Part shown: piece after piece, positions 1-5,304 of the stretch | How positions within the stretch are numbered: the stretch's first letter is position 1 | Layout of the letters: each line of letters starts with the position of its first letter | Source: Pseudomonadota bacterium | Lineage (GTDB): Bacteria > Pseudomonadota > Alphaproteobacteria > Parvibaculales > Parvibaculaceae | Assembly (NCBI GenBank): GCA_021780275.1 | Contig: JAJXZC010000108.1 | Coordinates: 1 to 6,091, forward strand | Length of the DNA stretch: 6,091 nt | Reading direction: 5' to 3' | Translations under genes and position numbers: made by a program | The notes under the pieces: generated by a model | What the model was told of the DNA's origin: nothing | Database searches by the model: none | The model's input: only the letters and a program-made list of their open reading frames with translations

Positions 1-417
1 GGTATCGGCTCGACGAAGGGCAAGACCGGCGGCCGTGGCGTCAAGGGTCAGACATCGCGTTCCGGCGTGGCCATCAAAGGCTACGAAGGCGGCCAGATGC
101 CGATCCACATGCGTCTGCCGAAGCGTGGGTTCAAGAACCTGTTCCGCCTCGACTACAACGTCATCAACCTGGACCAGCTGCAGAAGGCCGTCGACGACGG
201 TAAGTTTGCGGCCGGCTCGAAGGTCGATGTGGCGGCGCTGGTGAGCGTCGGCATTCTGCGCCGTGCGAAGGATGGCGTGCGTCTCCTGGCGCGCGGCGAA
301 CTCAAGGCGAAGCTCGCTCTTGAAGTTGCCGGCGCATCGGAAGCGGCGAAGGCCGCTGTCGAGAAGGCCGGCGGCTCGGTCACGGTCATCGCACCGAAGG
401 CGGCGGCCGCTGAATAA
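1..417 (+). CDS. rplO: 50S ribosomal protein L15 (partial, 5' end outside window)
   Basis: L15 is a large-subunit protein that binds 23S rRNA late in 50S assembly. The frame is open from base 1 and ends at TAA 415-417, giving 138 visible residues. The visible start, [17 protein letters not shown], is the glycine- and lysine-rich N-terminal rRNA-binding extension of L15. It is followed by [20 protein letters not shown] and the LPKRGF motif typical of the family. About 20 N-terminal residues should lie upstream of the window. The C-terminal domain (from about residue 50) contains [12 protein letters not shown] and ends in an alanine-rich tail (APKAAAAE). secY follows after 58 bases, the usual rplO-secY order at the end of the spc operon. 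An internal GTG at 67 is not the start because the conserved L15 N-terminus precedes it in frame. Confidence 0.97.
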   Translation, partial: GIGSTKGKTGGRGVKGQTSRSGVAIKGYEGGQMPIHMRLPKRGFKNLFRLDYNVINLDQLQKAVDDGKFAAGSKVDVAALVSVGILRRAKDGVRLLARGELKAKLALEVAGASEAAKAAVEKAGGSVTVIAPKAAAAE

Positions 418-475
418 GGCCGCGAAGACTTTGGCCACGCTTGTGCCAAGCGCGCAATGCACGGAGTAGGACGAG

Positions 476-1807
476 ATGGCATCAGCGGCTGAACAGCTGG
501 CGGCAAATCTGAACTTCGCCGCCTTCTCGAAGGCGGACGAGTTGAAGAAGCGCATCTGGTTTACCCTGGGCGCGCTCATCGTCTACCGTCTTGGTACCTA
601 TATCCCGCTGCCCGGCATCGATCCGACGGCGCTGGCGCATGTGTTCAAGCAACAGCAGTCGGGCATTCTCGGTATTTTCGACATGTTCGCGGGCGGCGCA
701 GTCGGCCGTATGGCGATCTTCGCGCTCGCGATCATGCCCTACATCTCGGCCTCCATCATCATTCAGCTGATGACTTCGGTTTCGAAGCATCTCGAAGGGC
801 TGAAGAAGGAGGGCGAGCAGGGCCGCAAGACGATCAATCAGTATACGCGTTACGGCACCGTGATCCTGGCGGCCTTTCAGGGCTACGCGATCGCGGTCGG
901 CCTCGAGAACGCACAGCATGTCGTCATCGATCCGGGCATGTTCTTCCGTGCGACGACGGTTGTCACGCTGGTCGGCGGCACGATGTTTCTGATGTGGCTT
1001 GGTGAGCAGATCACCTCGCGCGGCGTCGGCAACGGCATTTCGCTGATCATCTTCGCGGGCATCGTCGCGCAGCTTCCGCATGCGATCGCCGGCACTCTGG
1101 AACTCGGCCGCACAGGTGCGCTTTCCGCCGGCGTCATTCTGTTCGTTGCGGTGATGGTCGTTGCCGTGATCATGGCGATCGTCTTTGTCGAACGCGCTCA
1201 GCGCCGCCTGATCGTGCAGTATCCCAAGCGCCAGGTCGGTAACAAGATGTATGGCGGCGACAGCTCGCATCTACCGCTGAAGCTCAATACTTCGGGCGTC
1301 ATTCCTCCGATCTTTGCCTCGTCGCTGCTGCTGCTGCCGGTCACCATCGCGAACTTCACCGCAGGCGCGGGGCCCGAGTGGCTCAACACTGTGACGGCGC
1401 TGCTGGGTCACGGACAGCCTCTCTATATGGCGTTCTATGCGGCTGGCATCATCTTCTTTGCCTTCTTCTATACGGCTCTCGTGTTCAATCCAAAGGATAC
1501 GGCCGATAACCTGAAGAAGTACGGTGGCTTCATCCCCGGCATTCGGCCCGGCCAGCGCACGGCGGAATATATCGACTACGTGCTGACCCGCCTGACCGTT
1601 CTCGGCGCGGCCTATCTGACGGCGATCTGTCTGCTGCCGGAAATTTTGATTTCGCAGTACAAGGTGCCGTTCTATTTCGGCGGTACGTCGCTGCTGATCG
1701 TGGTGAGCGTCACCATGGACACTGTGGCGCAGATCCAGAGCCATCTGCTTGCGCACCAGTATGAAGGACTCATCAAGAAGTCGAAGCTGAGGGGGGCGCG
1801 TCGATGA
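476..1807 (+). CDS. secY: Preprotein translocase subunit SecY
   Basis: SecY is the ten-helix channel of the SecYEG translocon in the inner membrane. It exports unfolded preproteins with SecA and inserts membrane proteins with the ribosome. The 443-residue product has the normal family length and many hydrophobic segments. The first signature region is at residues 66-99 ([20 protein letters not shown], then [13 protein letters not shown]), covering the plug and TM2. The second is at 176-195 ([20 protein letters not shown]) in TM4. The cytoplasmic C5 loop ([20 protein letters not shown], 347-366) keeps the conserved arginine at 357, which SecA-driven translocation needs. The C-terminus [20 protein letters not shown] is also typical. 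ATG 476 is preceded by GGAG (463-466) at good spacing. The stop overlaps the adk start (ATGA), so the two genes are probably translationally coupled. Confidence 0.98.
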   Translation: MASAAEQLAANLNFAAFSKADELKKRIWFTLGALIVYRLGTYIPLPGIDPTALAHVFKQQQSGILGIFDMFAGGAVGRMAIFALAIMPYISASIIIQLMTSVSKHLEGLKKEGEQGRKTINQYTRYGTVILAAFQGYAIAVGLENAQHVVIDPGMFFRATTVVTLVGGTMFLMWLGEQITSRGVGNGISLIIFAGIVAQLPHAIAGTLELGRTGALSAGVILFVAVMVVAVIMAIVFVERAQRRLIVQYPKRQVGNKMYGGDSSHLPLKLNTSGVIPPIFASSLLLLPVTIANFTAGAGPEWLNTVTALLGHGQPLYMAFYAAGIIFFAFFYTALVFNPKDTADNLKKYGGFIPGIRPGQRTAEYIDYVLTRLTVLGAAYLTAICLLPEILISQYKVPFYFGGTSLLIVVSVTMDTVAQIQSHLLAHQYEGLIKKSKLRGARR

Positions 1808-2400
1808 AGCTTATTCTTCTCGGGCCGCCCGGCGCCGGCAAAGGCACGCAGGCTCAACGCCTGCAGGAAACCTACGGTCTTGTGCAGCTCTCGACCGGCG
1901 ACATGCTTCGTGCGGCCGTGAAGGCGGGCACCGAGGTCGGCAAGAAGGCCGAAGCCATCATGGCGCGCGGCGATCTCGTTCCTGATGATGTCGTGGTCGG
2001 CATCATCAGCGACCGCATCGACCAGCCGGATGCGCGGAAGGGCTACATCCTGGACGGCTTCCCCCGGAACGTCGCTCAGGCCGAGGCCCTCGACAAGATG
2101 CTCGCGGGCAAGGGCACCAAGCTCGACGCCGTGGTCGAGCTCGAAGTCGACGACAAGATTTTGCTTGGCCGCATCGAGACCCGCGCCGCCCAGACGGAAG
2201 GCGGTCCCCGTGCGGACGACAATGCCGAGGCGCTGGCGAAGCGGCTCAAGGTCTACCACGAACAGACGGCGCCCCTCGTCGCTTACTACAAGAAGCAGGG
2301 CGCGCTGAAGGGCGTGGACGGCATGAAGGATATTGACGACGTGACCCGCCAGATCGAGGCGGTTCTCGGACTTGGAGCGAAAAAAGGGGAATTGGCTTAA
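1804..2400 (+). CDS. adk: Adenylate kinase, short form lacking the large LID insert
   Basis: Adenylate kinase catalyses ATP + AMP = 2 ADP in the cytosol and balances the adenylate pool. The 198-residue protein opens with the P-loop [10 protein letters not shown] (7-16). The AMP-binding motif LSTGDMLR follows at 29-36 and the family signature DGFPRN at 84-89. The arginines at R88, R123, R136 and R147 fall where phosphate-contacting arginines are expected. Long bacterial forms have about 30 LID residues, often with a zinc-binding cysteine set. Here R123 and D138-D139 are separated only by a short loop ([14 protein letters not shown]), so this is the short form common in alphaproteobacteria. ATG 1804 overlaps the secY stop by four bases. 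A purine-rich GAGGGGGG (1789-1796) inside secY serves as ribosome binding site. No terminator follows. Confidence 0.97.
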   Translation: MKLILLGPPGAGKGTQAQRLQETYGLVQLSTGDMLRAAVKAGTEVGKKAEAIMARGDLVPDDVVVGIISDRIDQPDARKGYILDGFPRNVAQAEALDKMLAGKGTKLDAVVELEVDDKILLGRIETRAAQTEGGPRADDNAEALAKRLKVYHEQTAPLVAYYKKQGALKGVDGMKDIDDVTRQIEAVLGLGAKKGELA

Positions 2401-2404
2401 GCGG

Positions 2405-2432
2405 TTGACTGGGAAGGGTTAAATCCTATAAT
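2405..2432 (+). promoter_or_regulatory. Strong sigma70-type promoter for the alpha operon
   Basis: TTGACT (2405-2410) matches the -35 consensus at five of six bases. TATAAT (2427-2432) matches the -10 consensus exactly, and the spacer is 16 bp. The promoter starts five bases after the adk stop codon. The predicted transcription start is about 2438-2441, leaving a leader of about 200 nt before rpsM. This would give rpsM-rpsK-rpoA-rplQ their own transcription in addition to readthrough from the spc operon. The start site is inferred from spacing only. Confidence 0.8.
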
Positions 2433-2463
2433 CCCGGCCTTCGCGACGGCACTTTCATGGCAA

Positions 2464-2508
2464 ACACCGGTGTGAGCCGAAAATTGGCGGAATTCCGCGG
2501 ATTTTCGG
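2464..2508. repeat. Tandem palindromes in the rpsM leader
   Basis: ACACCGGTGT (2464-2473) is a perfect 10-bp palindrome. Three bases on, 2477-2508 forms a 32-bp palindrome centred on GGAATTCC. Its arms CCGAAAAT (2477-2484) and ATTTTCGG (2501-2508) match perfectly, as do GCGGAA (2487-2492) and TTCCGC (2493-2498). Only two positions fail: T2485/G2500, a wobble in RNA, and G2486/G2499. An alternative outer pairing GAGCC (2474-2478) with GGCTC (2511-2515) would extend the stem past a four-base bulge. No T-tract follows, so it is not a classical intrinsic terminator. It could be an RNA stem or a protein-binding site. Confidence 0.75.
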
Positions 2509-2599
2509 AGGGCTCCAACCGGGTTTTGACGTAGGCGCCGTCTTAAGCGATTCCCCATGTGGCGGTGAACCAGGTGGGTCGCCGAACCGAATGAGGGTT

Positions 2600-2622
2600 G
2601 TATCGGGCTGAAGCGCCGATAC
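2600..2622 (+). promoter_or_regulatory. Hairpin directly upstream of the rpsM ribosome binding site
   Basis: GTATCGGGC (2600-2608) pairs with GC (2613-2614) and CCGATAC (2616-2622), closing a TGAA loop (2609-2612) with one bulged G at 2615. This gives nine base pairs. The hairpin ends eight bases before the rpsM Shine-Dalgarno AGGAG (2630-2634), so it could influence 30S access or be a protein-binding stem. The pairing is directly visible; the function is inferred. Confidence 0.5.
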
Positions 2623-2641
2623 GGAGAGCAGGAGAATTGAA

Positions 2642-3010
2642 GTGGCTCGTATTGCTGGTGTCAACATCCCGACGAACAAGCGGGTGCTCATCGCGCTGAC
2701 CTATATCCATGGCATCGGCGACGCCAAGGCCAAGGAAATCTGCGAGAAAGTCGGTATCCCGGTCGAGCGCCGTGTGAACCAGCTGACCGACAGTGAAGTC
2801 ATCCAGATCCGCGAAGCGATCGACCGCGACTACCTCGTCGAAGGCGACCTGCGTCGCGAAGTCGCGATGAACATCAAGCGGCTCATGGATCTCGGCTGCT
2901 ATCGCGGTCTGCGTCACCGCAAGGGCCTGCCGGTGCATGGCCAGCGGACGCACACCAATGCCCGTACCCGCAAGGGTCCGGCCAAGGCGATTGCCGGCAA
3001 GAAGAAGTAA
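2642..3010 (+). CDS. rpsM: 30S ribosomal protein S13
   Basis: S13 sits in the head of the 30S subunit and contacts 16S rRNA, S19, the P-site tRNA and the 50S bridge. The 122-residue product has the expected length. It begins [15 protein letters not shown] and has the helix-turn-helix GIG motif at 24-26 (HGIGDAKA). The diagnostic C-terminal signature [20 protein letters not shown] occupies 88-107, and the tail is basic ([11 protein letters not shown]). The start is GTG at 2642, supported by AGGAG (2630-2634) seven bases upstream and by exact fit to the family N-terminus. It is the first gene of the alpha operon, behind its own promoter and a long leader. rpsK follows after 61 bases containing a hairpin. 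Confidence 0.98.
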   Translation: MARIAGVNIPTNKRVLIALTYIHGIGDAKAKEICEKVGIPVERRVNQLTDSEVIQIREAIDRDYLVEGDLRREVAMNIKRLMDLGCYRGLRHRKGLPVHGQRTHTNARTRKGPAKAIAGKKK

Positions 3011-3012
3011 GA

Positions 3013-3038
3013 GCCCCACGTAATTTTTACGCCGGGGC
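3013..3038 (+). promoter_or_regulatory. Intercistronic hairpin between rpsM and rpsK
   Basis: GCCCC (3013-3017) pairs with GGGGC (3034-3038), and CGTAA (3019-3023) pairs with TTACG (3027-3031) around a TTT loop. A small internal loop (A3018 against CC 3032-3033) separates the two 5-bp stems. The stem begins two bases after the rpsM stop. The T-run lies within the loop and inner arm rather than after the stem, so this is not an intrinsic terminator. It may stabilise or process the mRNA, or isolate rpsK translation from rpsM. Confidence 0.55.
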
Positions 3039-3071
3039 ATGAGCTCGGGCGACAGGCAAGGTTTGAGAGCT

Positions 3072-3461
3072 ATGGCTAAGGAAAAGACCCGCATTCGGCG
3101 CAAGGAACGGAAGAACATTTCGTCCGGCGTGGCGCACGTGAACTCGTCGTTCAACAACACGATGATCACGATCACCGACGCGCAGGGCAACACGATCTCC
3201 TGGTCCTCGGCTGGCATGATGGGCTTCAAGGGTAGCCGCAAGTCGACCCCCTTCGCCGCGCAGATGGCCGCCGAAGACGCCGGCAAGAAGGCGATGGAGC
3301 ACGGCATGCGTACCCTCGAAGTCGAGGTGACGGGTCCGGGTTCTGGCCGTGAGTCGGCGCTCCGCGCGCTGCAGTCGGTCGGTTTCACTGTGACGACGAT
3401 CCGCGACGTCACTCCGATCCCGCACAATGGCTGCCGCCCGCCCAAGCGTCGTCGCGTGTAA
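3072..3461 (+). CDS. rpsK: 30S ribosomal protein S11
   Basis: S11 lies on the platform of the 30S subunit near the E site, binding 16S rRNA beside S6/S18 and S21. The chosen ATG at 3072 gives 129 residues, the usual length, with the expected basic N-terminus [20 protein letters not shown] (3058-3061) lies ten bases upstream as ribosome binding site. Central features include [20 protein letters not shown] (21-40) and [20 protein letters not shown] (44-63). The C-terminal signature [18 protein letters not shown] (112-129) is diagnostic. An in-frame ATG at 3039 would add 11 atypical residues. It sits one base after the GGGG of an RNA hairpin, with no properly spaced Shine-Dalgarno, so I rejected it. 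Here rpoA follows rpsK directly; E. coli has rpsD between them. Confidence 0.97.
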   Translation: MAKEKTRIRRKERKNISSGVAHVNSSFNNTMITITDAQGNTISWSSAGMMGFKGSRKSTPFAAQMAAEDAGKKAMEHGMRTLEVEVTGPGSGRESALRALQSVGFTVTTIRDVTPIPHNGCRPPKRRRV

Positions 3462-3561
3462 CCAGCGTTTGATACCCGACCTTTTCTGGTCCGTCGGCTC
3501 GCACGATTGAATGGTGGGGCGGACGTTAAAGAGACCAAGTGGCGGATGTCTCCCGCCCGGC

Positions 3562-3576
3562 GCGCCAGTTTGGCGC
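3562..3576 (+). other. Short hairpin in the rpsK-rpoA spacer
   Basis: GCGCCA (3562-3567) and TGGCGC (3571-3576) form a perfect 6-bp stem with a three-base loop. It lies 13 bases before the GAGG ribosome binding site of rpoA if the TTG start at 3602 is correct. The rest of the 140-base spacer (3462-3601) shows no convincing promoter, terminator or rpsD remnant. Confidence 0.35.
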
Positions 3577-3589
3577 CCGTAAACGGCAC

Positions 3590-3593
3590 GAGG
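3590..3593 (+). promoter_or_regulatory. Ribosome binding site that decides the rpoA start
   Basis: GAGG (3590-3593, in the context CACGAGGTT) is eight bases upstream of the TTG at 3602, an ideal Shine-Dalgarno distance. The alternative GTG at 3539 has only a weak purine stretch (AAAGAG, 3528-3533) before it. This supports the TTG start. Confidence 0.6.
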
Positions 3594-3601
3594 TTTTGAA
3601 A

Positions 3602-4618
3602 TTGATCCAGAAGAACTGGGAAGAGCTCATTAAGCCGAACAAGCTCGAGATCGTTCCGGGCCATGACGCCGGCCGCTTTGCGACTGTCATCGCAGAGCCG
3701 CTTGAGCGCGGCTTCGGCCTGACGCTCGGCAACGCGCTGCGCCGCGTCCTCATGTCGTCGCTCCAGGGCGCCGCCGTGACGGCCGTGCAGATCGACGGCG
3801 TGCTGCATGAGTTCTCGTCGATTGCGGGCGTTCGCGAAGACGTCACCGACATCATCCTGAACATCAAGCAGCTTGCGCTGCGCCTTCACGCCGAAGGCCC
3901 GAAGCGCATGACGCTGACGAAGACGGGTCCGGGCGTCGTCACCGCCGGTGACATCACGACGGGTGCCGACATCGAAGTGCTGAACCCGGACCTCGTGCTC
4001 TGCACGCTGGACCAGGGCGCCGACATCCGCATGGAATTCACGGTCGCGCTCGGCAAGGGCTATGTCTCGTCGGACCGCAATCGTCCGGAAGATGCGCCGA
4101 TCGGCCTCATCGCGGTCGACAGCCTCTACAGCCCGGTGAAGCGTGTGTCCTACAAGGTCGAGAACACCCGCGAAGGGCAGATCCTCGACTATGACAAGCT
4201 CACCATGCAGATCGAGACGAACGGCGCGCTGACGCCGGACGATGCGGTTGCCTATGCCGCGCGAATCCTGCAAGACCAGCTCCAGATTTTCGTGAACTTC
4301 GAAGAGCCGGAGCAGAAGCACATCGAAGAGACGCGCCCGGAACTCGAATTCAACGCGGCGCTGCTCAAGAAGGTCGACGAACTGGAGCTTTCGGTCCGTT
4401 CGGCCAACTGCCTCAAGAACGACAACATCGTCTATATCGGCGACCTTATCCAGAAGACGGAAGCCGAGATGCTCCGTACGCCGAACTTCGGACGCAAGTC
4501 GCTCAACGAGATCAAGGAAGTGCTCGCGCAGATGGGCCTCCATCTCGGCATGGAAGTGCCGAACTGGCCGCCAGAGAACATCGAAGAACTCGCGAAGCGC
4601 TACGAAGACCAGTATTGA
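3602..4618 (+). CDS. rpoA: DNA-directed RNA polymerase subunit alpha
   Basis: Alpha dimerises to nucleate RNA polymerase assembly, and its C-terminal domain contacts UP elements and activators. From TTG 3602 the protein has 338 residues, the size I expect in alphaproteobacteria, beginning [16 protein letters not shown]. The N-terminal domain has [20 protein letters not shown] (32-51), which forms the dimer and beta/beta' contacts, and [16 protein letters not shown] (69-84). After a linker (about 235-255) the C-terminal domain (256-317) contains [16 protein letters not shown]. Its arginine at 266 corresponds to E. coli R265 for DNA contact, followed by [16 protein letters not shown]. The frame is also open back to GTG 3539, which would add 21 residues ([20 protein letters not shown]...) outside the usual family start. 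TTG 3596 is also in frame but less well spaced. Product identity is certain; the start is probable. Confidence 0.97.
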   Translation: MIQKNWEELIKPNKLEIVPGHDAGRFATVIAEPLERGFGLTLGNALRRVLMSSLQGAAVTAVQIDGVLHEFSSIAGVREDVTDIILNIKQLALRLHAEGPKRMTLTKTGPGVVTAGDITTGADIEVLNPDLVLCTLDQGADIRMEFTVALGKGYVSSDRNRPEDAPIGLIAVDSLYSPVKRVSYKVENTREGQILDYDKLTMQIETNGALTPDDAVAYAARILQDQLQIFVNFEEPEQKHIEETRPELEFNAALLKKVDELELSVRSANCLKNDNIVYIGDLIQKTEAEMLRTPNFGRKSLNEIKEVLAQMGLHLGMEVPNWPPENIEELAKRYEDQY

Positions 4619-4672
4619 TATTTGAACGCCGCGTCGCAGAAGACGCCGCAAGGAATGTAAGGAGAAGGGGTC

Positions 4673-5104
4673 ATGCGTCACGGTAATTCCGGCCGCAAGC
4701 TCAACAGGACGGCGAGCCACCGCAAGGCGATGCTGGCCAACATGGCCGTCGCGCTGATCAAGCACGAGCAGATCGTCACGACGCTGCCGAAGGCGAAGGA
4801 GCTGCGCCCCTACGTGGAGAAGCTTGTCACGCTCGGCAAGACGGACACGCTGCACACGCGCCGTCAGGCCTATGCGCAGCTGCCCGACAAGAAGTGGGCG
4901 GCGAAGCTCTTCGACATTCTCGGGCCGCGCTACCAGGAGCGTCCCGGCGGCTACATTCGCGTGCTGAAGGCGGGCTTCCGCTTCGGCGACAACGCGCCGA
5001 TGGCCGTGATCGAATTCGTCGACCGCGACGAGAGCGCCAAGGGCCAGGATTCGGGTCCGGTGCTGGTCGAGGGTGACGAAGAGGAAGCGCTGGCGACGGC
5101 GTAA
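4673..5104 (+). CDS. rplQ: 50S ribosomal protein L17
   Basis: L17 binds 23S rRNA near the peptide exit tunnel rim of the 50S subunit. The 143-residue product begins with the invariant [20 protein letters not shown]. It carries the family signature [19 protein letters not shown] at 34-52, with the [20 protein letters not shown] segment near residues 92-111. The acidic C-terminal tail ([11 protein letters not shown]) is a variable extension, as in other alphaproteobacterial L17 proteins. ATG 4673 has a strong Shine-Dalgarno AAGGAG (4659-4664) eight bases upstream. It is the last gene of the alpha operon, 54 bases after rpoA, and an intrinsic terminator follows 25 bases after its stop. The rpoA-rplQ spacer contains a small GCGTC/GACGC stem (4631-4646) of no clear role. 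Confidence 0.98.
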   Translation: MRHGNSGRKLNRTASHRKAMLANMAVALIKHEQIVTTLPKAKELRPYVEKLVTLGKTDTLHTRRQAYAQLPDKKWAAKLFDILGPRYQERPGGYIRVLKAGFRFGDNAPMAVIEFVDRDESAKGQDSGPVLVEGDEEEALATA

Positions 5105-5129
5105 GCCGATCGCGCTTCAAGCGACATTC

Positions 5130-5162
5130 AAGGGCGGCCTTCGGGCCGCCCTTTTTGTTTTT
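5130..5162 (+). terminator. Intrinsic terminator of the alpha operon
   Basis: AAGGGCGGCC (5130-5139) and GGCCGCCCTT (5144-5153) form a perfect 10-bp GC-rich stem closed by a TTCG tetraloop (5140-5143). The stem runs directly into TTTTT (5152-5156), then G and another TTTTT (5158-5162). It lies 25 bases after the rplQ stop and separates the alpha operon from the downstream protease gene. Confidence 0.96.
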
Positions 5163-5220
5163 CAAGGGAGTGCCGCCGAGGGACTGGCTGGTAGCTGACG
5201 GGTTCGTAAGGATTTCTGCC

Positions 5221-5249
5221 TTGCCAGCGTCACATTGGCTCAACAAAAT
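5221..5249 (+). promoter_or_regulatory. Candidate promoter for the Do-family protease gene
   Basis: TTGCCA (5221-5226) matches five of six -35 bases. CAAAAT (5244-5249) matches four of six -10 bases, with a 17-bp spacer. It lies between the terminator and the protease start and would give a leader of about 50 nt to ATG 5305. Such matches arise by chance, so this is tentative. The remainder of 5163-5220 shows nothing recognisable. Confidence 0.3.
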
Positions 5250-5304
5250 CCGTCAAAGGATGCGGCGCTTCGGGGCCGGGGCGCATCAGGTGGTGATCGA
5301 ATTG

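Larger units (their letters stand above)
2440..2641 (+). promoter_or_regulatory. Structured 5' leader of rpsM (candidate cis-regulatory RNA)
   Basis: About 200 nt lie between the predicted transcription start and the rpsM start, with no convincing gene. The stretch is rich in inverted repeats: ACACCGGTGT at 2464-2473; the imperfect 32-bp palindrome at 2477-2508; GACG/CGTC at 2528-2531 and 2539-2542; GGCG/CGCC at 2561-2564 and 2580-2583, with ACC/GGT inside; and a strong hairpin at 2600-2622 just before the Shine-Dalgarno. Ribosomal-protein operons are often autoregulated through such leaders. In E. coli, S4 binds the alpha-operon leader, but rpsD is not in this operon, so the ligand here is unknown. 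I do not recognise a named RNA family. The regulatory role is inference. Confidence 0.4.

Noticed and set aside
431..449. TTGGC/GCCAA inverted repeat between rplO and secY
   Set aside because: It is a 5-bp stem with a bulged inner extension and no T-tract, too weak to call as a regulatory element or terminator.
482..1270. Minus-strand open frame of 262 codons within secY
   Set aside because: It is antisense to conserved secY, and its charged low-complexity composition (many Arg, Asp, His) is typical of a codon-bias shadow.
2526..2554. TTGACG as a second -35 element in the rpsM leader
   Set aside because: No acceptable -10 hexamer is found 16-18 bases downstream.
3039..3071. Upstream ATG for rpsK adding 11 residues ([11 protein letters not shown])
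   Set aside because: It lacks a properly spaced ribosome binding site, abuts a hairpin, and adds residues absent from the usual 129-residue S11.
3469..3497. TTGATA after rpsK as a promoter for rpoA
   Set aside because: The bases at -10 spacing are CGTCGG or similar, with no TATAAT-like match.
2543..4855. Very long minus-strand open frame (770 codons) across rpsM, rpsK, rpoA and part of rplQ
   Set aside because: It lies antisense to four certain genes and crosses their spacers. Its product is rich in Arg, Asp, His and Val runs, as expected from the complement of GC-rich codons. No domain is recognisable.
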